A stretch of DNA of 64,000 nt from Streptomyces hokutonensis (GTDB taxonomy: Bacteria; Actinomycetota; Actinomycetes; Streptomycetales; Streptomycetaceae): NCBI RefSeq assembly GCF_000376565.1, contig NZ_BARG01000049.1, forward strand, positions 1-64,000. Reading direction: 5' to 3'. The notes under the pieces were generated by a model that worked only from the letters and a program-made list of their open reading frames with translations, was not told the origin of the DNA and did no database searches. Below are positions 8,272 through 16,383 of the stretch, piece after piece. Every line of letters starts with the position of its first letter. Position 1 is the stretch's first letter. The translations under genes were made by a program, and so were the position numbers.

Positions 8272-8886
8272 ATGGCGACTACCCAGACGGACACGGGCCG
8301 CAGCAATCAGAAGAAGCGCACCCGTACGGCGATCGTCGACGCGGCCCGGGTGCTGATCGGCGCGGGCAGCGAGGTGACCATGCCCGAGATCGCCCGCGCC
8401 GCCCTGGTCTCCGAGGCCACCGCCTACCGGTACTTCCCCGACCTTCCGTCCCTGATCGGCGAGGCCCTGGCCGGTGTATGGCCCGCCCCGGAGGAGGCGC
8501 TCCAACCGGTCGCCGACTCCCGTGATCCCGTCGAACGGGTCGCCTACGCCTGCGAGTTCCTGCTGCGGGGTGTCCTGGCCCGGCAGGGCGGGGTGCGCGC
8601 CATGATGGCCGCGACCATCGTCCGCCCCGACGCGGAGAGCATGCGGCCCGGGATCCGTTTCGGCCTCATCGACCATGCCCTCGCCCCCCTGGACGGCACC
8701 CTGGGCGTGACCGACCCGGACGCGTTCACCCAGCTCAAGCGGGGTCTCGCGGTGGTCGTCGGCGCGGACGCCCTGTTCACCCTCACCGACCAGCTGGGGC
8801 TCACCCCCGACGAGGCCGTCGCCAGCGCCGTACGCACCGCGAAGACCCTGACGGAGGCGGCGGTGCGCACGGCGGCGGAGGGCTAG
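8272..8886 (+). CDS. TetR-family transcriptional regulator
   Basis: The 204-aa product has a TetR-type helix-turn-helix near the N-terminus (KKRTRTAIVDAARVLIGAG, then MPEIARAALVSEATAYRYFPDLPSLI), followed by an all-helical ligand domain. The ATG at 8272 gives a normal N-terminal arm. An upstream ATG in the same frame at 8200 lies within the operator and is unlikely. The neighbouring operator and divergent cupin gene suggest it represses itself and the cupin gene and responds to a small molecule. Confidence 0.85.
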   Translation: MATTQTDTGRSNQKKRTRTAIVDAARVLIGAGSEVTMPEIARAALVSEATAYRYFPDLPSLIGEALAGVWPAPEEALQPVADSRDPVERVAYACEFLLRGVLARQGGVRAMMAATIVRPDAESMRPGIRFGLIDHALAPLDGTLGVTDPDAFTQLKRGLAVVVGADALFTLTDQLGLTPDEAVASAVRTAKTLTEAAVRTAAEG

Positions 8887-8904
8887 GGCCGGCGCCGAGA
8901 CCAC

Positions 8905-11268
8905 TCAACTGTCCTTCGCCGACCGCCCAGTTGGATCGCTCGCCAGCCAGTGGCCGTCCGTGGTCCAGCCGAGCAGCCGACGGGCCCGGCCGCCGTCCGC
9001 CGTACCGTCCGGGCCGAAGCCGCCGCCGTCCACGACCAGCCGCAGCCCCGCCAGGGCGGGCGCGAGACGCGCCGCGACATGGAACGGGTACCGGCCCGTC
9101 TCCTCGTCCAGGCCGCCGAGCACCCGCCGTTGCTCGGCGGGCCGGCAGAGCGACAGATGGAACACCAACTGCCGCCAGGCGTACGCCGCGTCCTTGATCG
9201 TGGCGTACGGCCGCGGGTTGCGGTGCACCCGGCCCGTCAGCCGGCACACGGTCACGAAACAGCGCCGCGCCAGCTCGGCCCAGCCCGGCTCGGGGGCGAT
9301 GCCCACCCGGTGGACCAGTGTGGCCAGATTGTGCGTGGTCAGGATCTGCGACTGCTCGATCACCTTGCCGTTCTCCGCCACCCAGGACCCCTGCGAGGCA
9401 CCGGACTTCGGTCCGGCGGCCGGTGCCGAGGACGCTGCCACCGCACGCTCCGCGCACAGCCGCGCGAACCCCGGAGAGGTCCGGTTCCTGTCCGAGCGGC
9501 CCTTGGCCTCGCTCGCCTCGGCGATCGCCAGCTCACCGATCAACGCGTAGTCGATGCCGTAGTACCGCTCGTACAGCGAACCGCCGAGCAACTCGCCCGC
9601 GATCCCGGCCGCCACCAGGAACTTCGGCCCGAAGGCGTTCATGAAGATGTCCGCGGCCAGTTCCTCGACCAGCGGGGCGCCCAGCGCGGACTGGCGGGCG
9701 AGCACGCCGAGTTCACGTACGAGCGGGTTGGGCAGGATCGTCCCCGGGAACCCCTGCACGGCCAGCTCTCCCAACTGCCGCAGCACCAGAGCCGCTTCGG
9801 CCGAGCCGTCACCGCGCTGGGCGGCCACCGCCCGCACCCAGGGCAGTTCCTCGATCCGGACCTGCCGCTCCAGGTTGAGCAGGAGCAGCGAGCGGCGGTT
9901 GCGGAACGCGCGGTAGTTCGCGGCCATCAGGGTCCGCAGCGCCTCGTCGTCGTAGGCCCGTGCGCTGGTGACGGCCACCAACTGCGGTACCAGTTCGGCC
10001 AGTACCTCGGACGACGGGACAACTCCCCGCTCCACCAGGACCTGGACCGGTGCGCTCAGCGCGCCCTCGACCACCCGGCTGATCGCGGGCGGGAGTTGGG
10101 CGCCGGCGGAGACGCCGGTCTCCCGCTCCTCCGGTTCGGACACGGGGGCCAGTACGGGGGTGAGATCGGCGATGCCCGACTCCTGGGGCAGCACGGCGAG
10201 CCGGCCCAACACCACCTGCGCCAGGGCGTGATGGGAGGGCAGAGCGGCCTGGACCCGCTGTGCGCGCCGCAGTTCGGTGTGCGCCGGCGATCCCGGCAGC
10301 CCGCGCCGCCGCACCATCGATGCGACGGCGTGCCGCAGCAGCCCGAGCCGACGCGCGTCCAACTCCCGCCCGGCGACGGTCTCCTCCAGCGCGCCGCGCA
10401 GAATGCCCAGGTTCCCCTTCGGGCTGCGGTGCTTCCCGCAGCGGGTGTGCTCCCCGGCCAGCAGTCGGTAGCGGCTCAGCAGTTCGCCGCCTCGGGCCAA
10501 CCAGCTTGCGTCCGGGGTGAGTTCGAGCACGCGGCCGTCCGCCCCGCCCGCCGTCTCCAGCCAGTGCGCGAGCAGCTCGTCCCCGAACGGCTGCCATACG
10601 GCGAGTGCCTCGCGCTGCGCCTCCACGGCCGCGTTCGGACGCCGCCGGACCAGCCTGTTCACGGTGTCGTCGACGGTACGGCGGTGCAGCGCGTCGGTGC
10701 CGTCCGAGACGGGCCGGCCGGTCGACGGGCGGGGCAGGAACCGGAGTTGACCGGCGAACGGCTCCAACTCCGCGACCAGGTCCAGCGCGGCGGCCGGCTC
10801 CCCGTGCCGCACCAGCCACGCCATGGTGAGCAGCGCGCCCTCCTCCGGCACGGTCACCTCGTACCGCCCGCTGTTCAACTGCCCCCACAGCCAGGTGAGT
10901 CCGGTGTCGGTGAGACAGTGCGCGAAGAGCGCCCGCCGGTCCGCGGGCACCCCGAACCGCTCCGCGAGCCTGATCTCGTACGGCTGGAGCGGGCCACCCG
11001 CGCTCGGCGTGCCCGTGGCGAAGCCGCCGCGCACCACCTCGGGGGTGACCCAGGACGGCAGCCCTGCCACCGGGGTACGCGAACCGATCGTCAGCCGGCC
11101 GCCCGCCATTCCCGCGAGCACGGCGCGCCAGCGCTGCGCGCGGCCCTCCGCGCGGCCGCGGGTGTCGGCGTCCTCGTGGGTCAGCGCGGTCGTGAAGGCC
11201 TTGGCCAACTGGCCCAGGGCATAGCCGGGGGCCGCGGTGAGGTGCTGCTGCTCAGCGTCGTCATCCAT
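8905..11268 (-). CDS. 787-aa protein of unknown function behind a tRNA-like leader
   Basis: I do not recognise this family. The protein is long, largely helical and soluble, with no signal peptide, membrane segment or obvious catalytic motif. Recognisable stretches are LQPYEIRLAERFGVPADRRALF, RDPRL-poor helical repeats in the middle, NYRAFRNRRSLLLLNLERQVRIEELPWV, and a C-terminal part with ILTTHNLATLVHRVGI and YATIKDAAYAWRQLVFHLSLC. The ATG at 11268 has no Shine-Dalgarno sequence nearby. Instead a tRNA-shaped element on the same strand ends three bases upstream. If that element is excised by tRNA-processing nucleases, the mRNA would be almost leaderless. The gene stands alone, convergent with the TetR gene (18 bp apart). 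Reading-frame statistics are normal for this genome. Confidence 0.75.
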   Translation of the reverse strand: MDDDAEQQHLTAAPGYALGQLAKAFTTALTHEDADTRGRAEGRAQRWRAVLAGMAGGRLTIGSRTPVAGLPSWVTPEVVRGGFATGTPSAGGPLQPYEIRLAERFGVPADRRALFAHCLTDTGLTWLWGQLNSGRYEVTVPEEGALLTMAWLVRHGEPAAALDLVAELEPFAGQLRFLPRPSTGRPVSDGTDALHRRTVDDTVNRLVRRRPNAAVEAQREALAVWQPFGDELLAHWLETAGGADGRVLELTPDASWLARGGELLSRYRLLAGEHTRCGKHRSPKGNLGILRGALEETVAGRELDARRLGLLRHAVASMVRRRGLPGSPAHTELRRAQRVQAALPSHHALAQVVLGRLAVLPQESGIADLTPVLAPVSEPEERETGVSAGAQLPPAISRVVEGALSAPVQVLVERGVVPSSEVLAELVPQLVAVTSARAYDDEALRTLMAANYRAFRNRRSLLLLNLERQVRIEELPWVRAVAAQRGDGSAEAALVLRQLGELAVQGFPGTILPNPLVRELGVLARQSALGAPLVEELAADIFMNAFGPKFLVAAGIAGELLGGSLYERYYGIDYALIGELAIAEASEAKGRSDRNRTSPGFARLCAERAVAASSAPAAGPKSGASQGSWVAENGKVIEQSQILTTHNLATLVHRVGIAPEPGWAELARRCFVTVCRLTGRVHRNPRPYATIKDAAYAWRQLVFHLSLCRPAEQRRVLGGLDEETGRYPFHVAARLAPALAGLRLVVDGGGFGPDGTADGGRARRLLGWTTDGHWLASDPTGRSAKDS

Positions 11269-11271
11269 AAG

Positions 11272-11344
11272 CCGACGTGGCGGGTACCGCCCCCGCGCCC
11301 TCCGGGTCCAGAGCCCGGTGCTCTCCTGACTGAGCTACACGCCG
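11272..11344 (-). ncRNA. tRNA-like element (Gln CUG-type anticodon) with aberrant T-loop
   Basis: Read on the minus strand, the 73 nt fit tRNA geometry exactly. There is a 7-bp acceptor (CGGCGTG/CACGTCG, one G-U), a D-arm (GCTC/GAGC with AGTCAGGA loop), an anticodon arm (CCGGG/CCCGG, 7-nt loop CTCTGGA), a 5-nt variable loop and a 5-bp T-stem (GCGGG/CCCGC). The discriminator is G. The anticodon would be CUG (glutamine). The T-loop is GGCGGTA rather than TTCGANN, so the T54-Psi55 pairing with the D-loop is lost, and no CCA is encoded. It is therefore not a normal tRNA gene: either a pseudo-tRNA or a structured leader of the 787-aa gene whose ATG lies 3 nt downstream. Confidence 0.65.
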
Positions 11345-11395
11345 ATGAGCAGCGACGTTAGAGGTGGAACAGGCGGCCGTACAAGTGGATTTCGG

Positions 11396-12439
11396 TCACA
11401 GCACCTTCCGGTGGACCAGCGCCGACAGCATCAGCGCCCCCGGCAGCAACGGCACCCACACCGTCAGGACGCGGTAGCCGATGACGCTCGCCGTGGCCAG
11501 ATCCATGGGGGCGCCGAACGCGACCATCGTGAACACCGTCGCCGCGTCCACGGGACCGATCCCGCCGGGCGCGGGCACGGCGCCGACCGCGGTGCTGGCG
11601 GCGAGGAACGCGAGCACCACCTGCGCCCAGGACAGCGGCATGCCGAGCGAGGCCCCGACGGCGAAGATCACGGTCGCCTGGAGCACGGGAGCGGCGGCGG
11701 CCCCGCCCCACAGGGCGAGGATCCGGCTGGGCATGGTGTGCAGCTGCCGTACGTCCGTCAGAGCGGTGCGGACGCAGCGGAGCACCGGGCTGCGCAGTCG
11801 GCGTACGGCGCACAGCAGGACGGTGACCGTGGTGAGAGCGGTCGCCAGGCCGCCGACGGCGAGGAGCAACGACCAGCCTCTGGGGGCGAGTTGGCCGAAG
11901 CGCAGCATCTCGGGGAAGGAGATGAGGAAGACCAGCAGCACAAGTGTCTTCGCGATCGGCCGGACGAGTGAGTAGAGGGCGAGCGAGGCGGTGGCGCGGG
12001 GGAGGGGGATGCCCTGGCCCTGGAGGAAGCGCAGCGTGACGGCGTGGGCGCCGATGCTGGCCGGCAGGGCGTGGTTGGCCGCGCCGGCCGCGAACTGCGA
12101 GGCGATCAGCAGACCGGTCGGCAGCCGGTCCGGCACGGCACCCTGGCGGACCAGGGCGGCGGTGCCCCAGCCGAGGCAGGTGAAGAAGAACGCGGCGAGC
12201 AGCCACCAGGGGTCGGCGGAGGCGAGCCGGGCGGTGCCCTCGTACATCGCACGCCAGTCGACCGCCGCCCACACCACGATCAGCAGCAGGGGCAGCAGGG
12301 TCAGGACCTTGGTGGCGAGGCGTGCGGCGGAGGGGAGTCGGAAGGGGACGGGGGCGGGAGTGGGGCCGGTGGTGGAGGCGGGGAGCGGCCCGGGGATCTC
12401 TTCGAGCGGAAGCAGGGACACGAGGCGAAACGTTCCCAT
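11396..12439 (-). CDS. flippase-like membrane protein (lysylphosphatidylglycerol-synthase TM domain, UPF0104)
   Basis: The 347-aa product has about eight hydrophobic helices. It contains the UPF0104 features FAAGAANHALPASIGAHAVTLRFLQGQGIPLPRATAS near the middle and FLAASTAVGAVPAPGGIGPVDAA towards the C-terminus. Members resemble the membrane half of MprF and are thought to flip or move lipids. The frame stays open to 12592. However, the extra N-terminus is encoded by a 23-bp tandem repeat, a length not divisible by three, and is Arg/Pro-rich junk. I therefore prefer the ATG at 12439, which gives the usual family length. No clear ribosome-binding site is visible there. Confidence 0.72.
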   Translation of the reverse strand: MGTFRLVSLLPLEEIPGPLPASTTGPTPAPVPFRLPSAARLATKVLTLLPLLLIVVWAAVDWRAMYEGTARLASADPWWLLAAFFFTCLGWGTAALVRQGAVPDRLPTGLLIASQFAAGAANHALPASIGAHAVTLRFLQGQGIPLPRATASLALYSLVRPIAKTLVLLVFLISFPEMLRFGQLAPRGWSLLLAVGGLATALTTVTVLLCAVRRLRSPVLRCVRTALTDVRQLHTMPSRILALWGGAAAAPVLQATVIFAVGASLGMPLSWAQVVLAFLAASTAVGAVPAPGGIGPVDAATVFTMVAFGAPMDLATASVIGYRVLTVWVPLLPGALMLSALVHRKVL

Positions 12440-12493
12440 CCGGTATGACGCAGTGGTGTCGGGAAGCGGAAGGGGCGCGGGCGGCTGGGCGAA

Positions 12494-12539
12494 GCGGACG
12501 GCGCGGATGAAGCGGAGCGGACGGCGCGGACGAAGCGGG
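12494..12539. repeat. two tandem 23-bp repeats
   Basis: Copies at 12494-12516 and 12517-12539 differ at two positions (unit begins GCGGACGGCGCGGA). The unit is not a multiple of three, which argues that this stretch upstream of the flippase gene is not translated. No function is apparent. Confidence 0.8.
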
Positions 12540-12579
12540 CGGACGCCCCGGTTGAAGCGTAGCCGTGTCGAATTCATTG

Positions 12580-12598
12580 CCTGAATCAACAATCCATC
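12580..12598. promoter_or_regulatory. candidate operator A, glycan regulon
   Basis: The 19 bases CCTGAATCAACAATCCATC match 13 of 19 positions of the operator-like palindrome upstream of the GH38 gene (26892-26910) without gaps. They lie 43 bp upstream of the GH3 start at 12641. A TTGACT at 12605-12610 could be a -35 element for that gene. Confidence 0.4.
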
Positions 12599-12640
12599 GG
12601 TTTGTTGACTTTAGGTTGAGCGAGCCATTTGAATTCCAGT

Positions 12641-14116
12641 ATGACCCACGCCGAGCGTTCGTCCGCAGCCATCGCCCTCCCCGTCGACCTCGACGAGGCG
12701 GCCCACCGCTGTCTGGTCGCCGGTTTCGACGGTGCGACGACCGTGCCGGACACGCTCAAGCGGCTCATCGACCGCGGCCTCGGCGGAGTCATCCTCTTCA
12801 CCCGCAACATCCGGGACGCCGGTCAGGTGCGCCGGCTCACCGACGAGCTCCGCGCCCTGCGCCCCGACCTGCTCGTGGCCATCGACAACGAGGGCGGTGG
12901 CATCGGCCATCTGGTGAACGCGGGCGCCCCGGACGTCCCCGGCTCCTACGCCCTCGGTGTCGTCGACGACCCGGCCCTGACCGCGCGGTGCGCCGACGCC
13001 CTCGCCGGCCACCTCGCCACGCTCGGCATCACCGCCTCGTACGCCCCCGTCGCCGACCTGCAACACCAGCCGCGCAACCCGATCGTGCGCACCCGCTCCT
13101 TCGGCGCCGACCCCGAACTGGCCGCCCGCCATCTGCGCGCCTGGATCACCGCCACCGACGTCCGCGGCATCGCCTCCTGCGCCAAGCACTTCCCCGGCCA
13201 CGGCGGCACCATCACCGACAGCCATCACGGCGTCGCGATCGACCCGCGGCCCTACGACGAACTCCTCGTCGACCTCGAACCGTTCCGCGCGGCCGTCGCC
13301 GCGGGCGTGCCCATGCTGATGAGCGCCCATGTCGTCTTCCCGGCCCTGGACGCCAACCGCCCCGCCACCCTCAGCCGCCGCATCCTCGGCGATCTGCTCC
13401 GCCTCGACCTCGGCTTCGACGGCGTCCTCGTCAGCGACGCGCTGGAGATGAAGGCGATCGCCGACGAGTACGGCGAAGCGGCCGGCGCCCGGATCGCGCT
13501 CGCCGCCGGAGCGGACCAAGTCATCGTCGCCGTACCGGACTTGGCGGTCACCCTGGCCTGCCGGGACGCCGTCCTCGACGCACTGCACGCCCGCATGCTC
13601 GCGGAGGAGCGGGTCTGGGAGGCGGCCGGCCGGGTGCAGCGGCTCGCCGAGCGGTACGCGACACCCCGCCAGGCGGTCGCCCCCTGGGACGCGAATGCCG
13701 GCCTTGAGGCAGCCCGGCGCGCCGTCCGCACCCGGCCCCTGCCGCCGCCCGTGCGCGGCGCCCATGTCGTCGACCTGTTCCCGGCCCCGCACCCCGCTCT
13801 GAACTGGGGCGGCGAGGACCTCCTCACCGAACTCCGCGCCATCGACCCCACGGCCACCGGCATCGCACTCAACGAGGAGCCGGCCGACCCCGCCGCCCTC
13901 GTCGACGCGATCGGGGACCGCAGCGCACCACTGGTCGTCGCCACGTCAGACGCCGTCCTGCACCCCTGGCAGGCCCGGCTGCGCGACACCCTGGTGGCCC
14001 GGCGGCCCGGCGCGATACTCGTCGACACCGGCCTGCCGGAGGGCGGCACCCTCTGCTCCTACGGCCGTGGCCGGGTCAACCTGCGGGCGGTCGCGGAGGT
14101 ACTGGCCGACGCGTGA
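12641..14116 (+). CDS. GH3 beta-N-acetylhexosaminidase (NagZ-type)
   Basis: The 491-aa product carries the NagZ-type motifs of glycoside hydrolase family 3. These are CAKHFPGHGGTITDSHHG at about residues 180-197, with the catalytic Asp-His pair in DSHH, and the nucleophile Asp in VSDALEMKAI at about 265. A C-terminal beta/alpha domain follows. It would release terminal N-acetylglucosamine or related sugars from glycans or muropeptides. There is no signal peptide, so it acts in the cytoplasm on imported oligosaccharides. A TTG at 12629 is a possible alternative start, but ATG 12641 gives a normal N-terminus. It is convergent with the GH5-like gene, 3 bp apart. Confidence 0.85.
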   Translation: MTHAERSSAAIALPVDLDEAAHRCLVAGFDGATTVPDTLKRLIDRGLGGVILFTRNIRDAGQVRRLTDELRALRPDLLVAIDNEGGGIGHLVNAGAPDVPGSYALGVVDDPALTARCADALAGHLATLGITASYAPVADLQHQPRNPIVRTRSFGADPELAARHLRAWITATDVRGIASCAKHFPGHGGTITDSHHGVAIDPRPYDELLVDLEPFRAAVAAGVPMLMSAHVVFPALDANRPATLSRRILGDLLRLDLGFDGVLVSDALEMKAIADEYGEAAGARIALAAGADQVIVAVPDLAVTLACRDAVLDALHARMLAEERVWEAAGRVQRLAERYATPRQAVAPWDANAGLEAARRAVRTRPLPPPVRGAHVVDLFPAPHPALNWGGEDLLTELRAIDPTATGIALNEEPADPAALVDAIGDRSAPLVVATSDAVLHPWQARLRDTLVARRPGAILVDTGLPEGGTLCSYGRGRVNLRAVAEVLADA

Positions 14117-14119
14117 CCG

Positions 14120-15376
14120 TCACGGCAGGTGTACGACTTCCTTGATGCCGCGTGCCGCCAAGTACCGCTGGTCCTCGGCCCGTTCGGCCAGGACGACCGC
14201 CGGACGCACGCCCTCCGTGCGCAGCCGCATCCACTCCTCGAAGTACGCGCCGCCGGGACCGGACACGGACCGGGTGCCCGGGGCGCAGTCCAACACCAGG
14301 GCGGTGTCGCGGAGTCGGACGGTGTGCGGCTCGGCGATCGCGGCGGCGAAGGCTTCGGCGATCGGCTTGGCGCGGCCCGCCGAGTCGAACAGGCCCAGGG
14401 TGTATTCGAGTTCGGGATAGTCGGCGAGCGAACGGTCCACGTCGTGCGAGCACCACCACGTCACACCCCACAGTCCCTCGCACTCGGCCGCGTTGCGCAC
14501 GGTCGCGCGCGCGAACTCCGGGGCGTCGGCCGCCGGGATGTGCGGCTCCGGCGCACCCGTCTCCTGGACCCAGACGGGCCGGGCCGGGTCGACGGCGTAC
14601 GCCTTCGCCAACTCCGTTCCGTACTCGGCGAGATGGAGCACCTGTGGGGAACGCGGACCGTAGCGGCGGGCGCAGTCGCCCGAGAACACCCACGGGTGCA
14701 CGGTGGTCAGATCGCCCTTGCGGGCCGAGGCCTCCGGGGTGAACGGATGGTCGTCGCCGTACCAGGCGGCGTCGTACGCGGAGTGCGTGACCAGCCGGTC
14801 CGGCGGCAGCTGCTCGCGGGCGGCGGCCAGCAGGGTGTCGAGATAGTGGTCCACCTCGTCCGTCGTCACCGGGTTGTGCTCCACCAAGTTGTTGAGCTCG
14901 TTGCCCAGTTGGAGCCCGATCAGGTTCGGGCGGTCGGCGAGGGCGCCGCCCAGGGTGCGCAACAGCTCCGCCTGGGCGGTGATCGCCTCCGGGTCGGTGA
15001 ACACATTGCGGTGGTGCCAGCTGCGGGTCCACTCCGGATAGAAGTCGAAGCTGGAGAGATGACCCTGAACGCCGTCCACGAGGACGTCGAGGCCCGCCTC
15101 GCCCGCCAGGTCGACCAGATGCACCAGCTGGTCCACCGCGCTCCTGCGGATCAGCGTGCGATTGGGCTGGAGCAGGGGCCAGAGGTGGAAGATCCGGACG
15201 TGGTCCAGGCCGAGCCCGGCTATCTGGGCCAGGTCCTCACGGGCGTGCGCCGGGTCGAAGTCGTGCCAGGAGTGGAACCAGCCGCGACGCGGCGTGTAGT
15301 TGACGCCGAAGCGAAGCGTAGGAATGGGATCCTCCCCGGGTCCGGTCTTGCCCTCCGTGAATGTATCAACCACCAT
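14120..15376 (-). CDS. GH5-like glycoside hydrolase (possible beta-mannosidase/mannanase)
   Basis: The 418-aa product has a TIM-barrel glycosidase layout of clan GH-A. The start is LRFGVNYTPRRGW. LGLDHVRIFHLWPLLQPN follows. The acid/base Glu is E160 in LGNELNNL, and the nucleophile Glu is E272 in VWVQETGAPE. This spacing suits GH5-like enzymes that cleave beta-mannosides or beta-glucosides. No signal peptide is present, so it probably works on imported oligosaccharides. It is divergent from the kinase gene with only 8 bp between start codons, so one or both promoters must lie inside the coding sequence, or one message is leaderless. Confidence 0.75.
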   Translation of the reverse strand: MVVDTFTEGKTGPGEDPIPTLRFGVNYTPRRGWFHSWHDFDPAHAREDLAQIAGLGLDHVRIFHLWPLLQPNRTLIRRSAVDQLVHLVDLAGEAGLDVLVDGVQGHLSSFDFYPEWTRSWHHRNVFTDPEAITAQAELLRTLGGALADRPNLIGLQLGNELNNLVEHNPVTTDEVDHYLDTLLAAAREQLPPDRLVTHSAYDAAWYGDDHPFTPEASARKGDLTTVHPWVFSGDCARRYGPRSPQVLHLAEYGTELAKAYAVDPARPVWVQETGAPEPHIPAADAPEFARATVRNAAECEGLWGVTWWCSHDVDRSLADYPELEYTLGLFDSAGRAKPIAEAFAAAIAEPHTVRLRDTALVLDCAPGTRSVSGPGGAYFEEWMRLRTEGVRPAVVLAERAEDQRYLAARGIKEVVHLP

Positions 15377-15378
15377 AG
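15360..15378. promoter_or_regulatory. weak candidate operator B, glycan regulon
   Basis: TGTATCAACCACCAT at 15362-15376 resembles one half of the palindromes at 21890 and 26892 (common core TCAA-CAACCAT). It spans the start codon of the GH5-like gene and lies just upstream of the divergent kinase start. The match is imperfect, with one base missing from the right half. Confidence 0.25.
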
Positions 15379-15384
15379 TCAGTA

Positions 15385-16383
15385 ATGAGCAATGATTTGA
15401 ACCAGGAATGTGTTGTCGGTCTTGATGCTGGAGGCACCCGCACTCGTGCCGTCTTCGCCGCCGCCGAGGACGGGCGCGTGTTCGGCGAGGGCGCGGCCGG
15501 GCCCGGCAACGCCCTGACCGTCCCGGTACCCCGCCTCACAGATCACCTGGTCGAGGCGATCGCGCAGGCCGTGCCGGAGGCGGCGCGTGCCCGAGTGGTC
15601 GCGGTGGCCGGCGGCTTCGCGGGCGCCACGGCGGCCTCCGCCGAGGAACCGGGCCACGTCAACGCCCGCACCGCCCTCACGGCAGCGCTGCGCCGCCTTC
15701 GCATCCCGGCCGACCGGGTCCGCGTCTGCAGCGACATCGAGGCGGCCTTCGCCTCCGCCCCCGGCACCCCCGCCGACGGCCTCGCCCTGGTCGCGGGCAC
15801 CGGCGCGGTCGCCCTGCGCATCACCGACCGCCGCTCCACCGCCACCGTGGACGGCGACGGCTGGCTCCTCGGCGACGACGGCAGCGGCTTCTGGATCGGC
15901 CGCAGCGCGGTACGCGCGGCCCTGCGGATGGCGGACGGGAGGGGGACGGCGACGGTACTGGCCGTGTCGGTGGGGCGGGCGCTGGGCGTACCGGACGAGG
16001 CACTGCCGGGCGACAGCGACTGGTCACGTCCCCACCGCGAGGCCTACCGCATGCACGTGCTCCCCGCCGTCATGGCCGAACTCCCCATCCGCCTCGCGCG
16101 CTTCGCCCCGCTGGTCGTCGAGGCGGCGGGCGAGAAGGACGTCGTGGCGGAAGGGATCCTCGACGAGGCGGCGGACCAACTGACCCACACCGTACGGGCG
16201 TTGAATCCGGTCCACGGCGAACGGATCGTCGCCACCGGCGGATTGCTCGGCCCCGAAGGCCCCCTGACGACCGCCCTCACCGCCCGCCTCCACGCCCTCG
16301 GCCTGACCCTCGACTGGGTACCCGACGGCTGCCGCGGTGCGGTCGCCCTCGCTCGGCTCGCCCCCGACGGTGACGACCGATGA
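15385..16383 (+). CDS. N-acetylglucosamine kinase-like ATPase (BadF/BcrA family)
   Basis: The 332-aa product begins with the phosphate-1 motif VGLDAGGTRTR (residues 12-22). It contains ALVAGTGAVALRI (phosphate-2-like) and a C-terminal adenosine motif (VATGGLLGPEGPL). This places it in the BadF/BadG/BcrA ATPase family that includes eukaryotic-type N-acetylglucosamine kinase. In a cluster of hexosaminidase and glycosidases it most likely phosphorylates an amino sugar or hexose released in the cytoplasm. The gene overlaps the following GH3 gene by 4 bp (ATGA). The ATG at 15385 is the only good start before the motif. Confidence 0.78.
   Translation: MSNDLNQECVVGLDAGGTRTRAVFAAAEDGRVFGEGAAGPGNALTVPVPRLTDHLVEAIAQAVPEAARARVVAVAGGFAGATAASAEEPGHVNARTALTAALRRLRIPADRVRVCSDIEAAFASAPGTPADGLALVAGTGAVALRITDRRSTATVDGDGWLLGDDGSGFWIGRSAVRAALRMADGRGTATVLAVSVGRALGVPDEALPGDSDWSRPHREAYRMHVLPAVMAELPIRLARFAPLVVEAAGEKDVVAEGILDEAADQLTHTVRALNPVHGERIVATGGLLGPEGPLTTALTARLHALGLTLDWVPDGCRGAVALARLAPDGDDR

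Noticed and set aside
11272..11344. Calling the tRNA-shaped element an ordinary functional tRNA-Gln gene
   Set aside because: The T-loop lacks the TTCGA core needed for tertiary pairing, and the element abuts a protein start codon with no CCA.
12440..12592. N-terminal extension of the flippase-like gene up to 12592
   Set aside because: It is encoded across a 23-bp tandem repeat that is not a multiple of three and yields an Arg/Pro-rich stretch unlike the family.
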